This document shows positions 1 through 7,882 of a stretch of DNA of 49,112 nucleotides, piece by piece. Within the stretch, counting starts at the first letter, position 1; every line of letters begins with the position of its first letter. The translations under genes and the position numbers were made by a program. Origin of the DNA: a virus; IMG/VR virus record IMGVR_UViG_3300033148_003435, positions 1 to 49,112 of that record; one strand, given 5' to 3'. The notes beneath the pieces were generated by a model that did not search any database, was not told where the DNA came from, and was given only the letters and a program-made list of their open reading frames with translations.

Positions 1-114
1 CCGAGCCGAGTTCCTCATCGTAGGTCTTGACCGTTCCGGGCCGCTGCCCGCCTCTCGCGCGTTCCGCAATCGCATCGAACGCGCGGACGTTAAGTAAGTC
101 CGGCGACGTAAGCG
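1..114. repeat. Direct terminal repeat, left copy (114 bp)
   Basis: The first 114 bases are identical to the last 114 (48999-49112). The repeat lies inside the 5' part of a tail-protein gene whose reading frame crosses the join, so the simplest reading is a circular or circularly permuted genome opened at an arbitrary point, with the overlap left by assembly. A true packaged terminal repeat is possible but would be unusual within a coding frame. Confidence 0.95.
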
Positions 115-196
115 GCGGTTGCTCACGGCTTGAGGTGAAACGGTCGAGTCCCTTGAGTGGAAAAGCGAAATCGAGTGAATGGCGCTGGCTTTGCAC
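1..196 (-). CDS. Tail protein, N-terminal part (gene continues at 49112)
   Basis: This is the 5' end of the large tail gene whose remainder is at 46273-49112. The minus-strand frame is open from a stop at 242-244 down to position 1, and through the 114-bp repeat into 48998 and below. The best start is a GTG at 194-196 with an AAAGG-type ribosome site about 10 nt upstream; there is no in-frame ATG. The encoded N-terminus contains FPLKGLDRF, then EQPPLTSPDLLNVRAF, then RARGGQRPG, a pattern I associate with N-termini of phage tail or virion proteins. It adds 67 residues ahead of a later in-frame GTG at 48991-48993, giving about 973 residues in total. It follows the 83-residue gene on the same strand by about 20 nt. 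Confidence 0.8.
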   Translation of the reverse strand, partial: MQSQRHSLDFAFPLKGLDRFTSSREQPPLTSPDLLNVRAFDAIAERARGGQRPGTVKTYDEELGS

Positions 197-216
197 GGCT
201 GGCCGCCTTTCTTGTC

Positions 217-468
217 TTAGGCTGCGCCAACCTCGACAAAGTTAGCGGTCGTCGCCGTGCCTTCGTTGATGTAGACCGCATCATTCGCGCCGCCGTCCGT
301 ATGGTGGAAGATACAGCCAGTAGCGTAACCGGCCACTCCACCCGGAACCGTGATCCCGTAGCATTGCAGGATCATCTCTGCGCCATCCCGCCACAGCACG
401 GTCGGCGCGGCCACCGCTACCGGCATGACGGCGTTGTCGTGCTGGAACTGCAAATTAGCCCTGCTCAT
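217..468 (-). CDS. Small virion-associated protein, paralog of the upstream gene (83 aa)
   Basis: The ATG is preceded by AAGGAGAGGGACG, a strong ribosome site. The protein closely resembles its upstream neighbour (526-816). Both begin with an xNLQFQHDNA motif, both have PTVLWRDGA and ILQCYG in the first half, and both continue with GYATGCI and YxNEGT near the end. Small proteins with ATGCI and NxGT phrases occur among phage structural modules, but I cannot name the family. The position between connector and tail protein suggests a virion or head-tail junction component. The two copies look like a tandem duplication that has diverged. Confidence 0.7.
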   Translation of the reverse strand: MSRANLQFQHDNAVMPVAVAAPTVLWRDGAEMILQCYGITVPGGVAGYATGCIFHHTDGGANDAVYINEGTATTANFVEVGAA

Positions 469-525
469 CGTCCCTCTCCTTCTCTCGGTAACTCACCATC
501 GTTGTGCAGAACGGGAACGCCCCGT

Positions 526-816
526 CTACATAAGATCAACCGCAACAAAATTTGCGGCTAACGGTGTTCCTTCATTGACGTAAAGCACAGGATTCCACTC
601 GCCATCGCCCCCTCTGTTTTTGCGCGTGTACTGATAGATGCAACCTGTCGCGTAACCAGCTATCGCGCCGAGAACCGCTGTCCCGTAGCACTGCAAGATG
701 TTCCCCGCACCATCACGCCACAAGACAGTCGGCGTACCCGAACTGACCGGCATTTGAGCGTTGTCATGTTGAAACTGTAAATTCCGCCTGTTCATCGGTC
801 GCTGCTTTCTCTTCAT
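526..816 (-). CDS. Small virion-associated protein, tandem paralog (96 aa)
   Basis: Paralog of the 83-residue protein at 217-468. The first ATG (816) overlaps the connector stop codon as ATGA, suggesting translational coupling. A second ATG at 795 aligns better with the start of the paralog (MNRRNLQFQHDN), so the true start could be either. The middle contains an insertion, YTRKNRGGDGEWNP, that is absent from the paralog. Function unknown; a structural role is inferred from its place between connector and tail genes. Confidence 0.7.
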   Translation of the reverse strand: MKRKQRPMNRRNLQFQHDNAQMPVSSGTPTVLWRDGAGNILQCYGTAVLGAIAGYATGCIYQYTRKNRGGDGEWNPVLYVNEGTPLAANFVAVDLM

Positions 817-1880
817 GTCGGGTCTATGCCGTTGTAGAAGACCGGAACAGATCGCCTCCGGTACATCCCCGGCCTTTCCAACTCATCCGACGCGTCTCCG
901 CAGTACCCCAGACTTTTCGCGCCCTTCGCCCGGTCTCGATCAACGCACGCTTCGAGGTGACGCATGAACGCCGCATAGTGAATTCCCTGGTCGTCGTTCT
1001 TCGCCAACTCCGCATAGTGCAGGCACGCCTCAATGATGCCCATCGCACACTGAAACGCGCCGACCGGGTAGATGTACTGCGGCAGGATTTCGTAAGTGCA
1101 TGTTCCCCCGCTCACGAAGTCACCGGTGACGACAACCTCCGTTGTCGTGACTTCAGCCGACTCCGAAGGAGACGCCGACGCCGACGCCGACGCTGACTCT
1201 TCGCTCTCGGTCACACTGCTCACAACGTAGATGCCCTCAGTCGGCCCATCGGCATTGCTGATGATGATTTTGCAACCGGCTGTCACGTCGGAGAAGTCCG
1301 CCGAGGTGTCCTGGAGCGTGTTATACACCCCGTCGGCATCGGCAATGATCGTGCCCTGGCCGCTGGCAATAGGCGTGTCCAACTTGTTGATCTCGCGTTT
1401 GTATCGGTACTTCAGGGTGCGAGCAAGCGAAGGTGTCGGATAGAACACCGCCTCCCACGTCTGCCCGGCGGCGGTCGTGTATTCCAATGGTCGAATCGCC
1501 ACAATGTCAGGATCGCCGCTCTTGTCGAACTCAGAACGCAAGCGCCGTATGCGCCCCTCGTGGGCCTGAAGAATCTGGTTGACATCGCTCTCGCCAGTCG
1601 CAAAAGTGAAGGGCGCTATCAGGCCGCCGAAGTCGGTCGGCAAGGTGTAGGCATACTCACCCACGAGCAACTCCAACGTCGCTATCGGCGAGAGGTATGA
1701 CCATTCGTGGGGAACTTCTTCGCCCGGCAGCACCGGCGGGTTGAGGAACATCCAGTAGCCGTCGTGGATGCAGATTCGGACGATGGAAAGGGCATCCCCG
1801 GATGGCGCAAGCCCTGTCCCCAGGTATTCGGACACCCGCTCGATAAGGTCCCAGTAGGTCAGTCGGTAATTACTTGCCAT
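813..1880 (-). CDS. Head-tail connector/adaptor-like protein with Ser-Ala repeat insert (355 aa)
   Basis: The N-terminus (YRLTYWDLIERVSEYLG) and the overall length fit the adaptor proteins of short-tailed phages (gp4-like, tail tubular A-like) that sit under the portal. The order portal, capsid, this gene, tail is consistent. Around residues 225-240 is a low-complexity SASASASASPSES segment encoded by an imperfect GACGCC-type repeat at about 1165-1200. It is flanked by TTTEVVV and then a short C-terminal domain (QYIYPVGAFQCAMGIIEAC). The Ser-rich segment resembles the linker in the tail protein and may be a recent expansion. The gene ends in an ATGA overlap with the next gene. The connector call rests on position and weak sequence resemblance. 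Confidence 0.6.
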   Translation of the reverse strand: MASNYRLTYWDLIERVSEYLGTGLAPSGDALSIVRICIHDGYWMFLNPPVLPGEEVPHEWSYLSPIATLELLVGEYAYTLPTDFGGLIAPFTFATGESDVNQILQAHEGRIRRLRSEFDKSGDPDIVAIRPLEYTTAAGQTWEAVFYPTPSLARTLKYRYKREINKLDTPIASGQGTIIADADGVYNTLQDTSADFSDVTAGCKIIISNADGPTEGIYVVSSVTESEESASASASASPSESAEVTTTEVVVTGDFVSGGTCTYEILPQYIYPVGAFQCAMGIIEACLHYAELAKNDDQGIHYAAFMRHLEACVDRDRAKGAKSLGYCGDASDELERPGMYRRRSVPVFYNGIDPT

Positions 1881-1892
1881 GATTCCTTGTCC

Positions 1893-2969
1893 TCAAATGT
1901 TCCGCAGCACGTATCGCCAGAACTCTTCGGATTGCTTGCAGAAGCCCGGCAATCTGATGTCACCAGACGAAACATGCGGAATGGGCGTCCCGGTGGCTTG
2001 CATACCTCTCCTTCGCCCTTCAACAGCATCCGCGAGCCTGTGTTTCATTGTGTGTGTTCTTATTTTGCGGCCCTTCCAATCCACAGCTACGCGAGCCGCA
2101 GATTCTATCTCGTTCAGTCTGTTCCCCGGATGCCACGGCACAGACAACACCATTTCCTCCAAGGCACGCTTTCGCTCTTCTGCGGTCTTGTAGTCCGTCG
2201 CCCAAGCCTCGAAGTCCCACACATTGTCAACGCCAAGGGTCTTACTCAGAAGCACTTCTTCCGACCCCTTTCGCCCGACGACAAGCGGTATATGCGCATA
2301 TCGCGGCCCATAGTAATTCAATGGCCTGCCGATCCATGAGGCCACAATGGGAAAGAGCAACGATTCCATCATGCTCAGACCCAACAAGTCCATTCCCCGG
2401 ATATGCAGTGGCGTTTGCCATGTCATGTAGTCAACAATATGGTCGAATGCGGAAACGATTCGTGCATAGCGCAAAAAGAGAAACGCGCGCTGACGCCACG
2501 CCAGAAGCTCAAGGCTGATCTCGCGCCCCAGGCATTCGTCCACAAATGGCAACGGCATCTGCAACTGCGAAACCATCTTTTCCCAATCCTGCTCGTGGAA
2601 CCGCTTTTCCAGCGCTTTCATTACTGTATAACGAAGCGGGAACAGTTCCGATGCCTTGAACACGATGTCCGGTACGATGTCCAGTAACTCGCACGCCTTC
2701 ATAATGGAGGCTATGGCTTCCCCTTCACGCTTGATGTCTGGTGCAACTTTCGTACCACTGACAGGGCGAATATCGTCCAGCCGGATAGCAAATCGCCACC
2801 CTTGCCGCTTGGCCTCACGAGCACTTAAATGTAGAATCAGAGCATTCGCCAGATGGAGCGGTCCCGTCAGGCCCGGCGGAAAGATCACAGTCGGGTAACA
2901 GTGTTCAACTGGCGGTTCAAGAATACTTCCAACCTCTCCATCAGGTACAAGGAACTCGTCACCCATCAT
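1893..2969 (-). CDS. Glutamyl-tRNA-synthetase-like class I adenylating enzyme, no anticodon domain (358 aa)
   Basis: A class I aminoacyl-tRNA synthetase catalytic core is visible. A HIGH-like motif FPPGLTGPLHLAN lies at about residues 30-42, followed by RLDDIR (63-68), the counterpart of RIEDTD in GluRS/GlnRS. LHIRGMDLL (about 188-196) corresponds to the HVIRGxDLL helix, YAHIPLV to YAHLPLI, and LLSKTLG (240-246) to the KLSKR loop. The length and absence of a C-terminal anticodon-binding domain resemble GluQ-RS-type enzymes, which activate glutamate without charging a normal tRNA. The chosen ATG (2967-2969) follows GGGAGAAAGGCG; longer upstream starts would overlap the methyltransferase gene. 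The last roughly 100 residues are basic and unassigned. The gene closes a five-gene island with two glycosyltransferases, so the product may transfer an activated amino acid to a sugar, lipid or protein, or modify a tRNA. The substrate cannot be read from the sequence. Confidence 0.72.
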   Translation of the reverse strand: MMGDEFLVPDGEVGSILEPPVEHCYPTVIFPPGLTGPLHLANALILHLSAREAKRQGWRFAIRLDDIRPVSGTKVAPDIKREGEAIASIMKACELLDIVPDIVFKASELFPLRYTVMKALEKRFHEQDWEKMVSQLQMPLPFVDECLGREISLELLAWRQRAFLFLRYARIVSAFDHIVDYMTWQTPLHIRGMDLLGLSMMESLLFPIVASWIGRPLNYYGPRYAHIPLVVGRKGSEEVLLSKTLGVDNVWDFEAWATDYKTAEERKRALEEMVLSVPWHPGNRLNEIESAARVAVDWKGRKIRTHTMKHRLADAVEGRRRGMQATGTPIPHVSSGDIRLPGFCKQSEEFWRYVLRNI

Positions 2970-2988
2970 CGCCTTTCTCCCAATGTTG

Positions 2989-3513
2989 TCACACCTTCCT
3001 CCCGATGTACTCGGCCACCGTCTCCTGCGGCCCCCAGTAGACCTTGACAAATCCTACAAACGCATTCCTCATTTCTACATGAGTCGTGAATGGCGAGACA
3101 TGCAACTTGTTCTTGGTGCCGCCCACCTCGATAGGCGCTTGCACGTAAAGATAGCCGCCTGACGCGAGAACACGATAGAATTCCCAGATGGCGGCTGCGC
3201 GATCCTCAATGTGTTCCAATGAGTGACGCGAGAAAACAAGGTCGAAGGCGTTGTCGTGATGGGGCAACTTTTCGGCTGATGCTGTCGCAACGAGCAATCC
3301 TTTCTCTCGCGCCGCGTGCGCAAACGCTTCGACAGGTTCAATTCCAAAAAACTGGGCATGGGGCCAACGCTCTTTCAAGGCCAACATCCCGGCCCCAGCA
3401 TTGCAGCCAATGTCAAGAACACTACCTGTCGGCTTCTGCCCGATTTCGGTCTCGATGCGCTCGGCGGCGGCGATGTAACCGACCGCCATTTCGTCAGGTT
3501 TGCTCACTGTCAT
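2989..3513 (-). CDS. SAM-dependent class I methyltransferase (174 aa)
   Basis: A Rossmann-type methyltransferase. Motif I is VLDIGCNAGAG; the acidic end of strand 2 is FGIEP; SAEKLPHHDNAFDLVFSRHSLEH is the motif III/IV region, given here in two parts (SAEKLP, then FDLVFSRHSLEH); and GGYLYVQAP follows. The pattern matches Methyltransf_11-type small-molecule or glycan methyltransferases rather than DNA methyltransferases, since it lacks an N-P-P-Y motif. The ATG (3511-3513) overlaps the glycosyltransferase stop as ATGA. It lies between a GT4 glycosyltransferase and the GluRS-like gene, so methylation of a glycan or of an intermediate made by this island is the likely role. Confidence 0.85.
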   Translation of the reverse strand: MTVSKPDEMAVGYIAAAERIETEIGQKPTGSVLDIGCNAGAGMLALKERWPHAQFFGIEPVEAFAHAAREKGLLVATASAEKLPHHDNAFDLVFSRHSLEHIEDRAAAIWEFYRVLASGGYLYVQAPIEVGGTKNKLHVSPFTTHVEMRNAFVGFVKVYWGPQETVAEYIGRKV

Positions 3514-4688
3514 CTCGCCATCATCCCCCTGTACTCGTGGATCGCGTCCACCATCTTCGTCGCGTTCCGATGGTCGAACTTCTCCGCCGCCCAGTCGTGC
3601 GTCTTGTCTGCCATTCCTTGCGTTTCCGCAATGTGACGACCCTTTCTGATCGCATCGGCGAGGTCTTCGGGCTTTGTCTCCGGGATGACCAAACCCCAGT
3701 CGTCTTGAACTGTCCCGCACGGTTCGTACTGCGTTGCGCTATGCGGGCAGGCACAATAGTCGAAACTGAATCCCTTGTACGTGACCAGCGGAATCCCGCA
3801 GAGTTGACTTTCGATGAACGGCTGGCCCAAGTTCTCAGCCTTCGAGGGCGATACGTAGAGGTCCATCATCAGGTAAGACCACGGCATGTATCTCCGGTCT
3901 ACCCGCATCCCCCGGAAATGCACGCGGTCACGCAATCCGAGTTGAGCTGCGAGCATCTTCGTGTCTTCCAGCACGTCAAATTCGCTCTTCCCGACGTTAC
4001 CCTTTGGCCCGATCGCCTTGCGTTTGCTCAACCTTGCCGGCTCGTTCGTATGCAAAAAGTAGTGAAGGTCCGGCATCTCCTTGGCAAGTAGAGCCATCGC
4101 CCGCAGTGTGTCGTCGCCCCCTTTGCTGTTCGGCGTGTTGGAGACCGTTCCCATGAAGAACCCGCCATAAGGGATGTTCCAATCCCAACAGAGCCGCCTG
4201 CGGCCTGCCTTCTCGTGCGCGCTAGGCACGTGAAAGAGGTCGGAGTCAAAGAGAGTCGGACAGACGCGCATCTTGTCTCTCGGCACGCCCGACTTCTCAT
4301 ATACGTCAACGCAGTAGGGCGCAATCACGGTCATAAAATGTCTCCGGCAGATGGCCTCTACCGTCCGGTCATGTTCAGCCTTGCGCTCTACGGGGTCCGG
4401 GGCAAAACTCAGATGGGGACACCCATTGCTGCCGTACCACCAGAGACAGGGCACCCCGATGGAGTCGGCGAGTTCCGCAATCTGTATCGGATACCCGCTG
4501 GCACCCTGTATCTGATGCCATGTCCCGCCGAGCACAATGGCGTCCAGATGGCCCAGCGTCTTGTCTTGTAGTTGCTTATACAAGTAGATCGCGCTGACCT
4601 GTTGCACACGATGACCGAGCTTGGTCAGTGCGTAACCGAGTTCGCGCCCCCTTGACGTTGACCCGATAGCGAGCGATTCGCCCTGCAT
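3510..4688 (-). CDS. GT4-family glycosyltransferase (392 aa)
   Basis: A GT-B fold retaining glycosyltransferase. The C-terminal half has the signature SPSKAENLGQPFIESQ with the E-x7-E type acidic pair, preceded by RVHFRGMRVD and followed by GIPLVTYKG. The N-terminal half contains a Rossmann-like LGHRVQQVSA start. The ATG at 4686-4688 follows AGGAG at good spacing; an in-frame ATG 18 bases upstream lacks a ribosome site. The stop overlaps the methyltransferase start. It would transfer a nucleotide-activated sugar in the host cytoplasm; donor and acceptor are unknown. It belongs to the 1.9-6.6 kb island inserted between head and connector genes. Confidence 0.88.
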   Translation of the reverse strand: MQGESLAIGSTSRGRELGYALTKLGHRVQQVSAIYLYKQLQDKTLGHLDAIVLGGTWHQIQGASGYPIQIAELADSIGVPCLWWYGSNGCPHLSFAPDPVERKAEHDRTVEAICRRHFMTVIAPYCVDVYEKSGVPRDKMRVCPTLFDSDLFHVPSAHEKAGRRRLCWDWNIPYGGFFMGTVSNTPNSKGGDDTLRAMALLAKEMPDLHYFLHTNEPARLSKRKAIGPKGNVGKSEFDVLEDTKMLAAQLGLRDRVHFRGMRVDRRYMPWSYLMMDLYVSPSKAENLGQPFIESQLCGIPLVTYKGFSFDYCACPHSATQYEPCGTVQDDWGLVIPETKPEDLADAIRKGRHIAETQGMADKTHDWAAEKFDHRNATKMVDAIHEYRGMMAR

Positions 4689-4727
4689 GTCAATCTCCTG
4701 TCTCATTCAAACTTGGAATCTGTAACG

Positions 4728-5504
4728 TCACGGTTTTATTTTCCTGTTGCGTGCCTTCATGGAGTCCTTCAGATCGAACGGAAGACCTACGATAACGTCC
4801 TTGAAACCAAGTCCCTTGGCATAGACTCTCGATCCGGCATCAAGACCTTTCTGATAACCGGCGCCACACCAAATGTTCATGCGCTGAAGCCACTGTTGCA
4901 AACGTGCGACGGTGAAACCCGGATACTCTTTTGACCAGTCGTGCCTCACAAACTTCTCAGACCAAAAGGGCAATGCTGGATCGCCAAAAGCGTACCCGAC
5001 CAGATCATGGCCGCCGAGACAGAATATCTGTGTGTCTCGAAGGGAATGTTGCAGGGAGAAAGTCCGCATGTCGTAGAGAAGCGGATAGTACGAGAGCGAG
5101 CAAACCCATTCATACCCCATGCGCTCCGCATCGTCGAGGTAATCCTGGGCCAGAAGAGCATCGCCGTAAAACTCCCCCTTGTCCCCATTCGCCAGCGCCA
5201 ATTTCGTTGTGAGTTTCATCACTCGTCCAAGTTGCTCAAGATCATTAGAAAACTTCGGACTGGAAAGATGCTCTGTAAGCTGGCGAGATTGCGACCTGGC
5301 CGGGATGTAGCAATAGCCGAGAATGAATTCGAGACCTAATCCCTTACAAACCTCAGCAATCTTAGTGACCTTCGAGGGGACTTTGGGGCCGGGTATCAGA
5401 AGATACAACCCGCGAATGCCCTGTTTGGCGACGGCCGCTATCTTCTGATACAACCCATGCCAAGATGCCCTGATCTGAAAGTAGGCATACACGTTGTTGT
5501 TCAT
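4728..5504 (-). CDS. Unknown protein of the glycosyltransferase island, possible TIM-barrel fold (258 aa)
   Basis: I do not recognise a family with confidence. Alternating hydrophobic strands and helices suggest a barrel: VYAYFQIRASW, then GIRGLYLLIPG, then GLEFILGYCYIPA, YEWVCSLSYYP and IFCLGGHDLVGYA. Several acidic and aromatic residues at strand ends resemble glycoside-hydrolase-like or radical-free TIM barrels. It has many Tyr and Trp, no signal peptide and no membrane segment. The ATG overlaps the stop of the upstream glycosyltransferase (ATGA), so the two are probably translated together. A role in sugar processing is inferred only from context. Confidence 0.7.
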   Translation of the reverse strand: MNNNVYAYFQIRASWHGLYQKIAAVAKQGIRGLYLLIPGPKVPSKVTKIAEVCKGLGLEFILGYCYIPARSQSRQLTEHLSSPKFSNDLEQLGRVMKLTTKLALANGDKGEFYGDALLAQDYLDDAERMGYEWVCSLSYYPLLYDMRTFSLQHSLRDTQIFCLGGHDLVGYAFGDPALPFWSEKFVRHDWSKEYPGFTVARLQQWLQRMNIWCGAGYQKGLDAGSRVYAKGLGFKDVIVGLPFDLKDSMKARNRKIKP

Positions 5505-6580
5505 GCCAACAACTCCTCGTAGATGCCCTCATACGCACGCGCAACCGCCTTGGGACTTGTTCGCCTGACCATCACTTCTCGCCCTGCCTCAAGGCCACTC
5601 GCGTCAACCAACACTTCCCGAATCGCGGCCACCATACCGTCCACGCCAGGCTCGGCAACCTTCACGGCGCCCGCCTCGACGTACCCGGAAAACATCGGCG
5701 AATTCGACACGACAACCGGCGTGCCGGACGCCACGGACAGAACGACCGTGCCGCTCGATGAATGCCACTTGCCCTGATGGTTCAGCACAATCACATCCGC
5801 CCATTTGCACATGGTTTCTATTTCACTGTCGGGGAAAAACCCCTCTTGAAGTTGAACTCGGCCCGCCTTCTCCTGAATCCGCAACTTGTCTCGGGTTTGC
5901 TTTTGCTCGCCTGTCAATACTTCACCCATGATGATGTATCCGATGCCGAAATACTCCGCTTTCAGCTTTTCGACTGCCTCGATAACCTCAAGATGCCCCT
6001 TGTTGCTGCCCATCATCCCCCAAGTCAAAATCCTGGGATATATCCTGCCTTGAGGTTGCTCGGTGCACTGCAAATCAGGATAAGGCAAAGGAACGTATTT
6101 GATGGGCCTCTTCATCGGTATGTGATATTCCACGGCGAGACTCGCCAACGCCTGCACAAGCCCCGGTGTGCCCCCCACAACCTGGTCTATGCACGACAGA
6201 ACCCCCTTGTTCGTCTGCTTGAAAACCGGAACATCAAGAAGAACATGAGCGGTTGCAACTGTTTTGATGCCCAGTTCCAGTGCTACGTCCCGGCCTTTTC
6301 GCAAAGACTTAAATGGAAATAAGGAAGGGTCGAATTGAAGATGAAGAATAGACGCCCCGTGTTCCTTCGCCTTACGAACGCAAGTTTCCATTGCGTCTTC
6401 TTCGCCCCTTCGCCAGCACCGTTCACATCGGAATTCCCCGTTGTTGCTCGGCTCCCCATAGTATTTCGGGGGATGCTCGCCAAGGATAAACACGTCCCCC
6501 TGAAAATGCGGCAGCCAGTAGCTTAAGTGCTTGGCTACGCCGCACGGAATTCCCCAGGGTGTCGCTTGAGCCACCATCAT
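5501..6580 (-). CDS. GT-B glycosyltransferase (359 aa)
   Basis: A GT4-like glycosyltransferase. The start WGIPCGVAKHLSYWL resembles the GGxxxH-type N-terminal loop of GT4 enzymes. TWGMMGSNKGHLEVIEA is the usual FxxxGRxxxxKG counterpart, and the C-terminal half has HSSSGTVVLSVASGTPVVVS with the conserved small-residue helix. A CERCWRRGEEDAMETC segment near residues 53-68 contains cysteines that may bind a metal. The ATG follows GGAGATTGCCGGA. It is the first gene of the island after the 109-residue virion gene. It differs clearly from the other GT at 3510-4688, so the pair probably adds different sugars. Confidence 0.85.
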   Translation of the reverse strand: MMVAQATPWGIPCGVAKHLSYWLPHFQGDVFILGEHPPKYYGEPSNNGEFRCERCWRRGEEDAMETCVRKAKEHGASILHLQFDPSLFPFKSLRKGRDVALELGIKTVATAHVLLDVPVFKQTNKGVLSCIDQVVGGTPGLVQALASLAVEYHIPMKRPIKYVPLPYPDLQCTEQPQGRIYPRILTWGMMGSNKGHLEVIEAVEKLKAEYFGIGYIIMGEVLTGEQKQTRDKLRIQEKAGRVQLQEGFFPDSEIETMCKWADVIVLNHQGKWHSSSGTVVLSVASGTPVVVSNSPMFSGYVEAGAVKVAEPGVDGMVAAIREVLVDASGLEAGREVMVRRTSPKAVARAYEGIYEELLA

Positions 6581-6593
6581 TCCGGCAATCTCC

Positions 6594-6923
6594 TCACATC
6601 GCCAGGATGGTCACTGTTGCATCACTGGCGGCACTGGACGCACCGATATGACTGAAGAAGAGCTTGCTGATCCGCATGGTGCGATCAAATGTCAGGCCAG
6701 CCGCAACCGTGACTGGAATCTCGGCGAGTGTGGTGGCATTCAACTTGACGGTGATCTCGACATCTGTGGTCAGACGAAGATAGACGGAATCACCACCGAC
6801 GTCTCGACCCAAGGCAGCCAAGATGGCCCTGAGATCCAATTCTTGATTCTCGACAAGCATGGGCACGGTGTAAGCGCCGTTGTAGTAGTAATTGTCGCCA
6901 TCAATGAGATTGTCACCTAGCAT
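6594..6923 (-). CDS. Hypothetical virion-module protein (109 aa)
   Basis: A short beta-rich protein with phrases DNYYYNGAYTVPML, VYLRLTTDVEITVKL and ISKLFFSHIGAS. It has no membrane segment or cysteine pairs. An ATG at 6921-6923 has a weak GAGAACG ribosome site; a GTG 12 bases upstream is an alternative. It lies directly after the capsid and decoration-like genes and before the glycosyltransferase island, so a small head or head-completion protein is plausible. No family recognised. Confidence 0.6.
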   Translation of the reverse strand: MLGDNLIDGDNYYYNGAYTVPMLVENQELDLRAILAALGRDVGGDSVYLRLTTDVEITVKLNATTLAEIPVTVAAGLTFDRTMRISKLFFSHIGASSAASDATVTILAM

Positions 6924-6987
6924 GTCCGTTCTCACTCAAGTTGTGGGGACGGGCTGCGGACCGCGCCGCCCGCCCCCTGGAAATCGC

Positions 6988-7767
6988 TTACGTCGCTGCG
7001 TCCGCCGAGGTCGGCGTCACCTTGGGCGCCCACTCGAAGCCATTCCACACCAGGATGTCCTGATCGCCGGCCGCATCGTAGAAACGATGCTCCGGGTCAC
7101 TGGTCTCGTGGTGCGTGATGTTCACGTCCACCTCGTTGCCGGCGGTGAACGTCCCCAGACAGAGGATCGCCTTGTCCTGCTGAGGATACAGACCATCGGC
7201 CAGCGTCCCGACGTGATCGCCGGTGCCGATGTTGACCGTACCGGTGAGGTACGTCACGCCGCCCACCATGACGGTGAACGTCGCGCCGGTTGTCGGCGGC
7301 TCAATCGACTGCACGCCACCCGACTGCGGGCCGTCGTCCGCTTGAACCATCACAACCGCCGGAGTCGCCGTCAGTGTGGCGTCCGTCTCCATCGCGGTCG
7401 CGCTGCCGGCACCGGGGAACCCTGCCCGACCCATGTACCACTGGTCGGCCTGGACGGTCAGCCGGGTCTCGTTCACAACAGAGTTCAAACCCACGAAGGC
7501 CCGGAACATTTCCGAACCCGGCTTGATGATGTCGATGTGACACGGACCCGCCAACCCGGTGACGGACGACGGATGGACCCACCCTGCAAAGTTCTTGCAG
7601 TTGGCGATGGTGGGTTTCTCCACGTTGTACGCGCGCTTCACGTCTTCGTCGGTCGCCGTGCCTTTGTCCGCGTCGTAACAAAGGCAGTACCCTTCAGCCA
7701 AGACCTCCGTGCCGGTGTAGTACGCGCGCTCTACAATCAGCAGCGGCCTTTCCTTTTGAGTCTGCAT
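6988..7767 (-). CDS. Probable virion (head decoration or fibre) protein (259 aa)
   Basis: The ATG at 7765-7767 is preceded by AAAGGAGACGGCA. The protein is rich in Gly, Thr, Ala and Val with a beta-sheet pattern (TLTATPAVVMVQ, FTVMVGGVTYLTGTV), typical of decoration or fibre domains. The C-terminus includes DILVWNGFEW. It lies immediately downstream of the major capsid gene in the same direction, the usual place for a decoration protein. No enzyme motif. The role is inferred from position and composition. Confidence 0.6.
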   Translation of the reverse strand: MQTQKERPLLIVERAYYTGTEVLAEGYCLCYDADKGTATDEDVKRAYNVEKPTIANCKNFAGWVHPSSVTGLAGPCHIDIIKPGSEMFRAFVGLNSVVNETRLTVQADQWYMGRAGFPGAGSATAMETDATLTATPAVVMVQADDGPQSGGVQSIEPPTTGATFTVMVGGVTYLTGTVNIGTGDHVGTLADGLYPQQDKAILCLGTFTAGNEVDVNITHHETSDPEHRFYDAAGDQDILVWNGFEWAPKVTPTSADAAT

Positions 7768-7859
7768 TGCCGTCTCCTTTGGCTTTGGCTCCGTTACGTT
7801 TTTCCGAAGCCGCTGTTTGCGGGAGACCCGGGCATCCACCCAGGCCCCCCGGCCGACTT

Positions 7860-7878
7860 AGCGGGGACCGCCCCCGCT
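7860..7878 (-). other. GC-rich hairpin just downstream of the major capsid gene
   Basis: A perfect 7-bp inverted repeat (AGCGGGG/CCCCGCT, loop of 5) starts five bases after the capsid stop codon. No U-tract follows on the minus strand, so it is not a standard intrinsic terminator. It may stabilise the abundant capsid mRNA or reduce read-through into the 259-residue gene. Confidence 0.35.
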
Positions 7879-7882
7879 TCGT

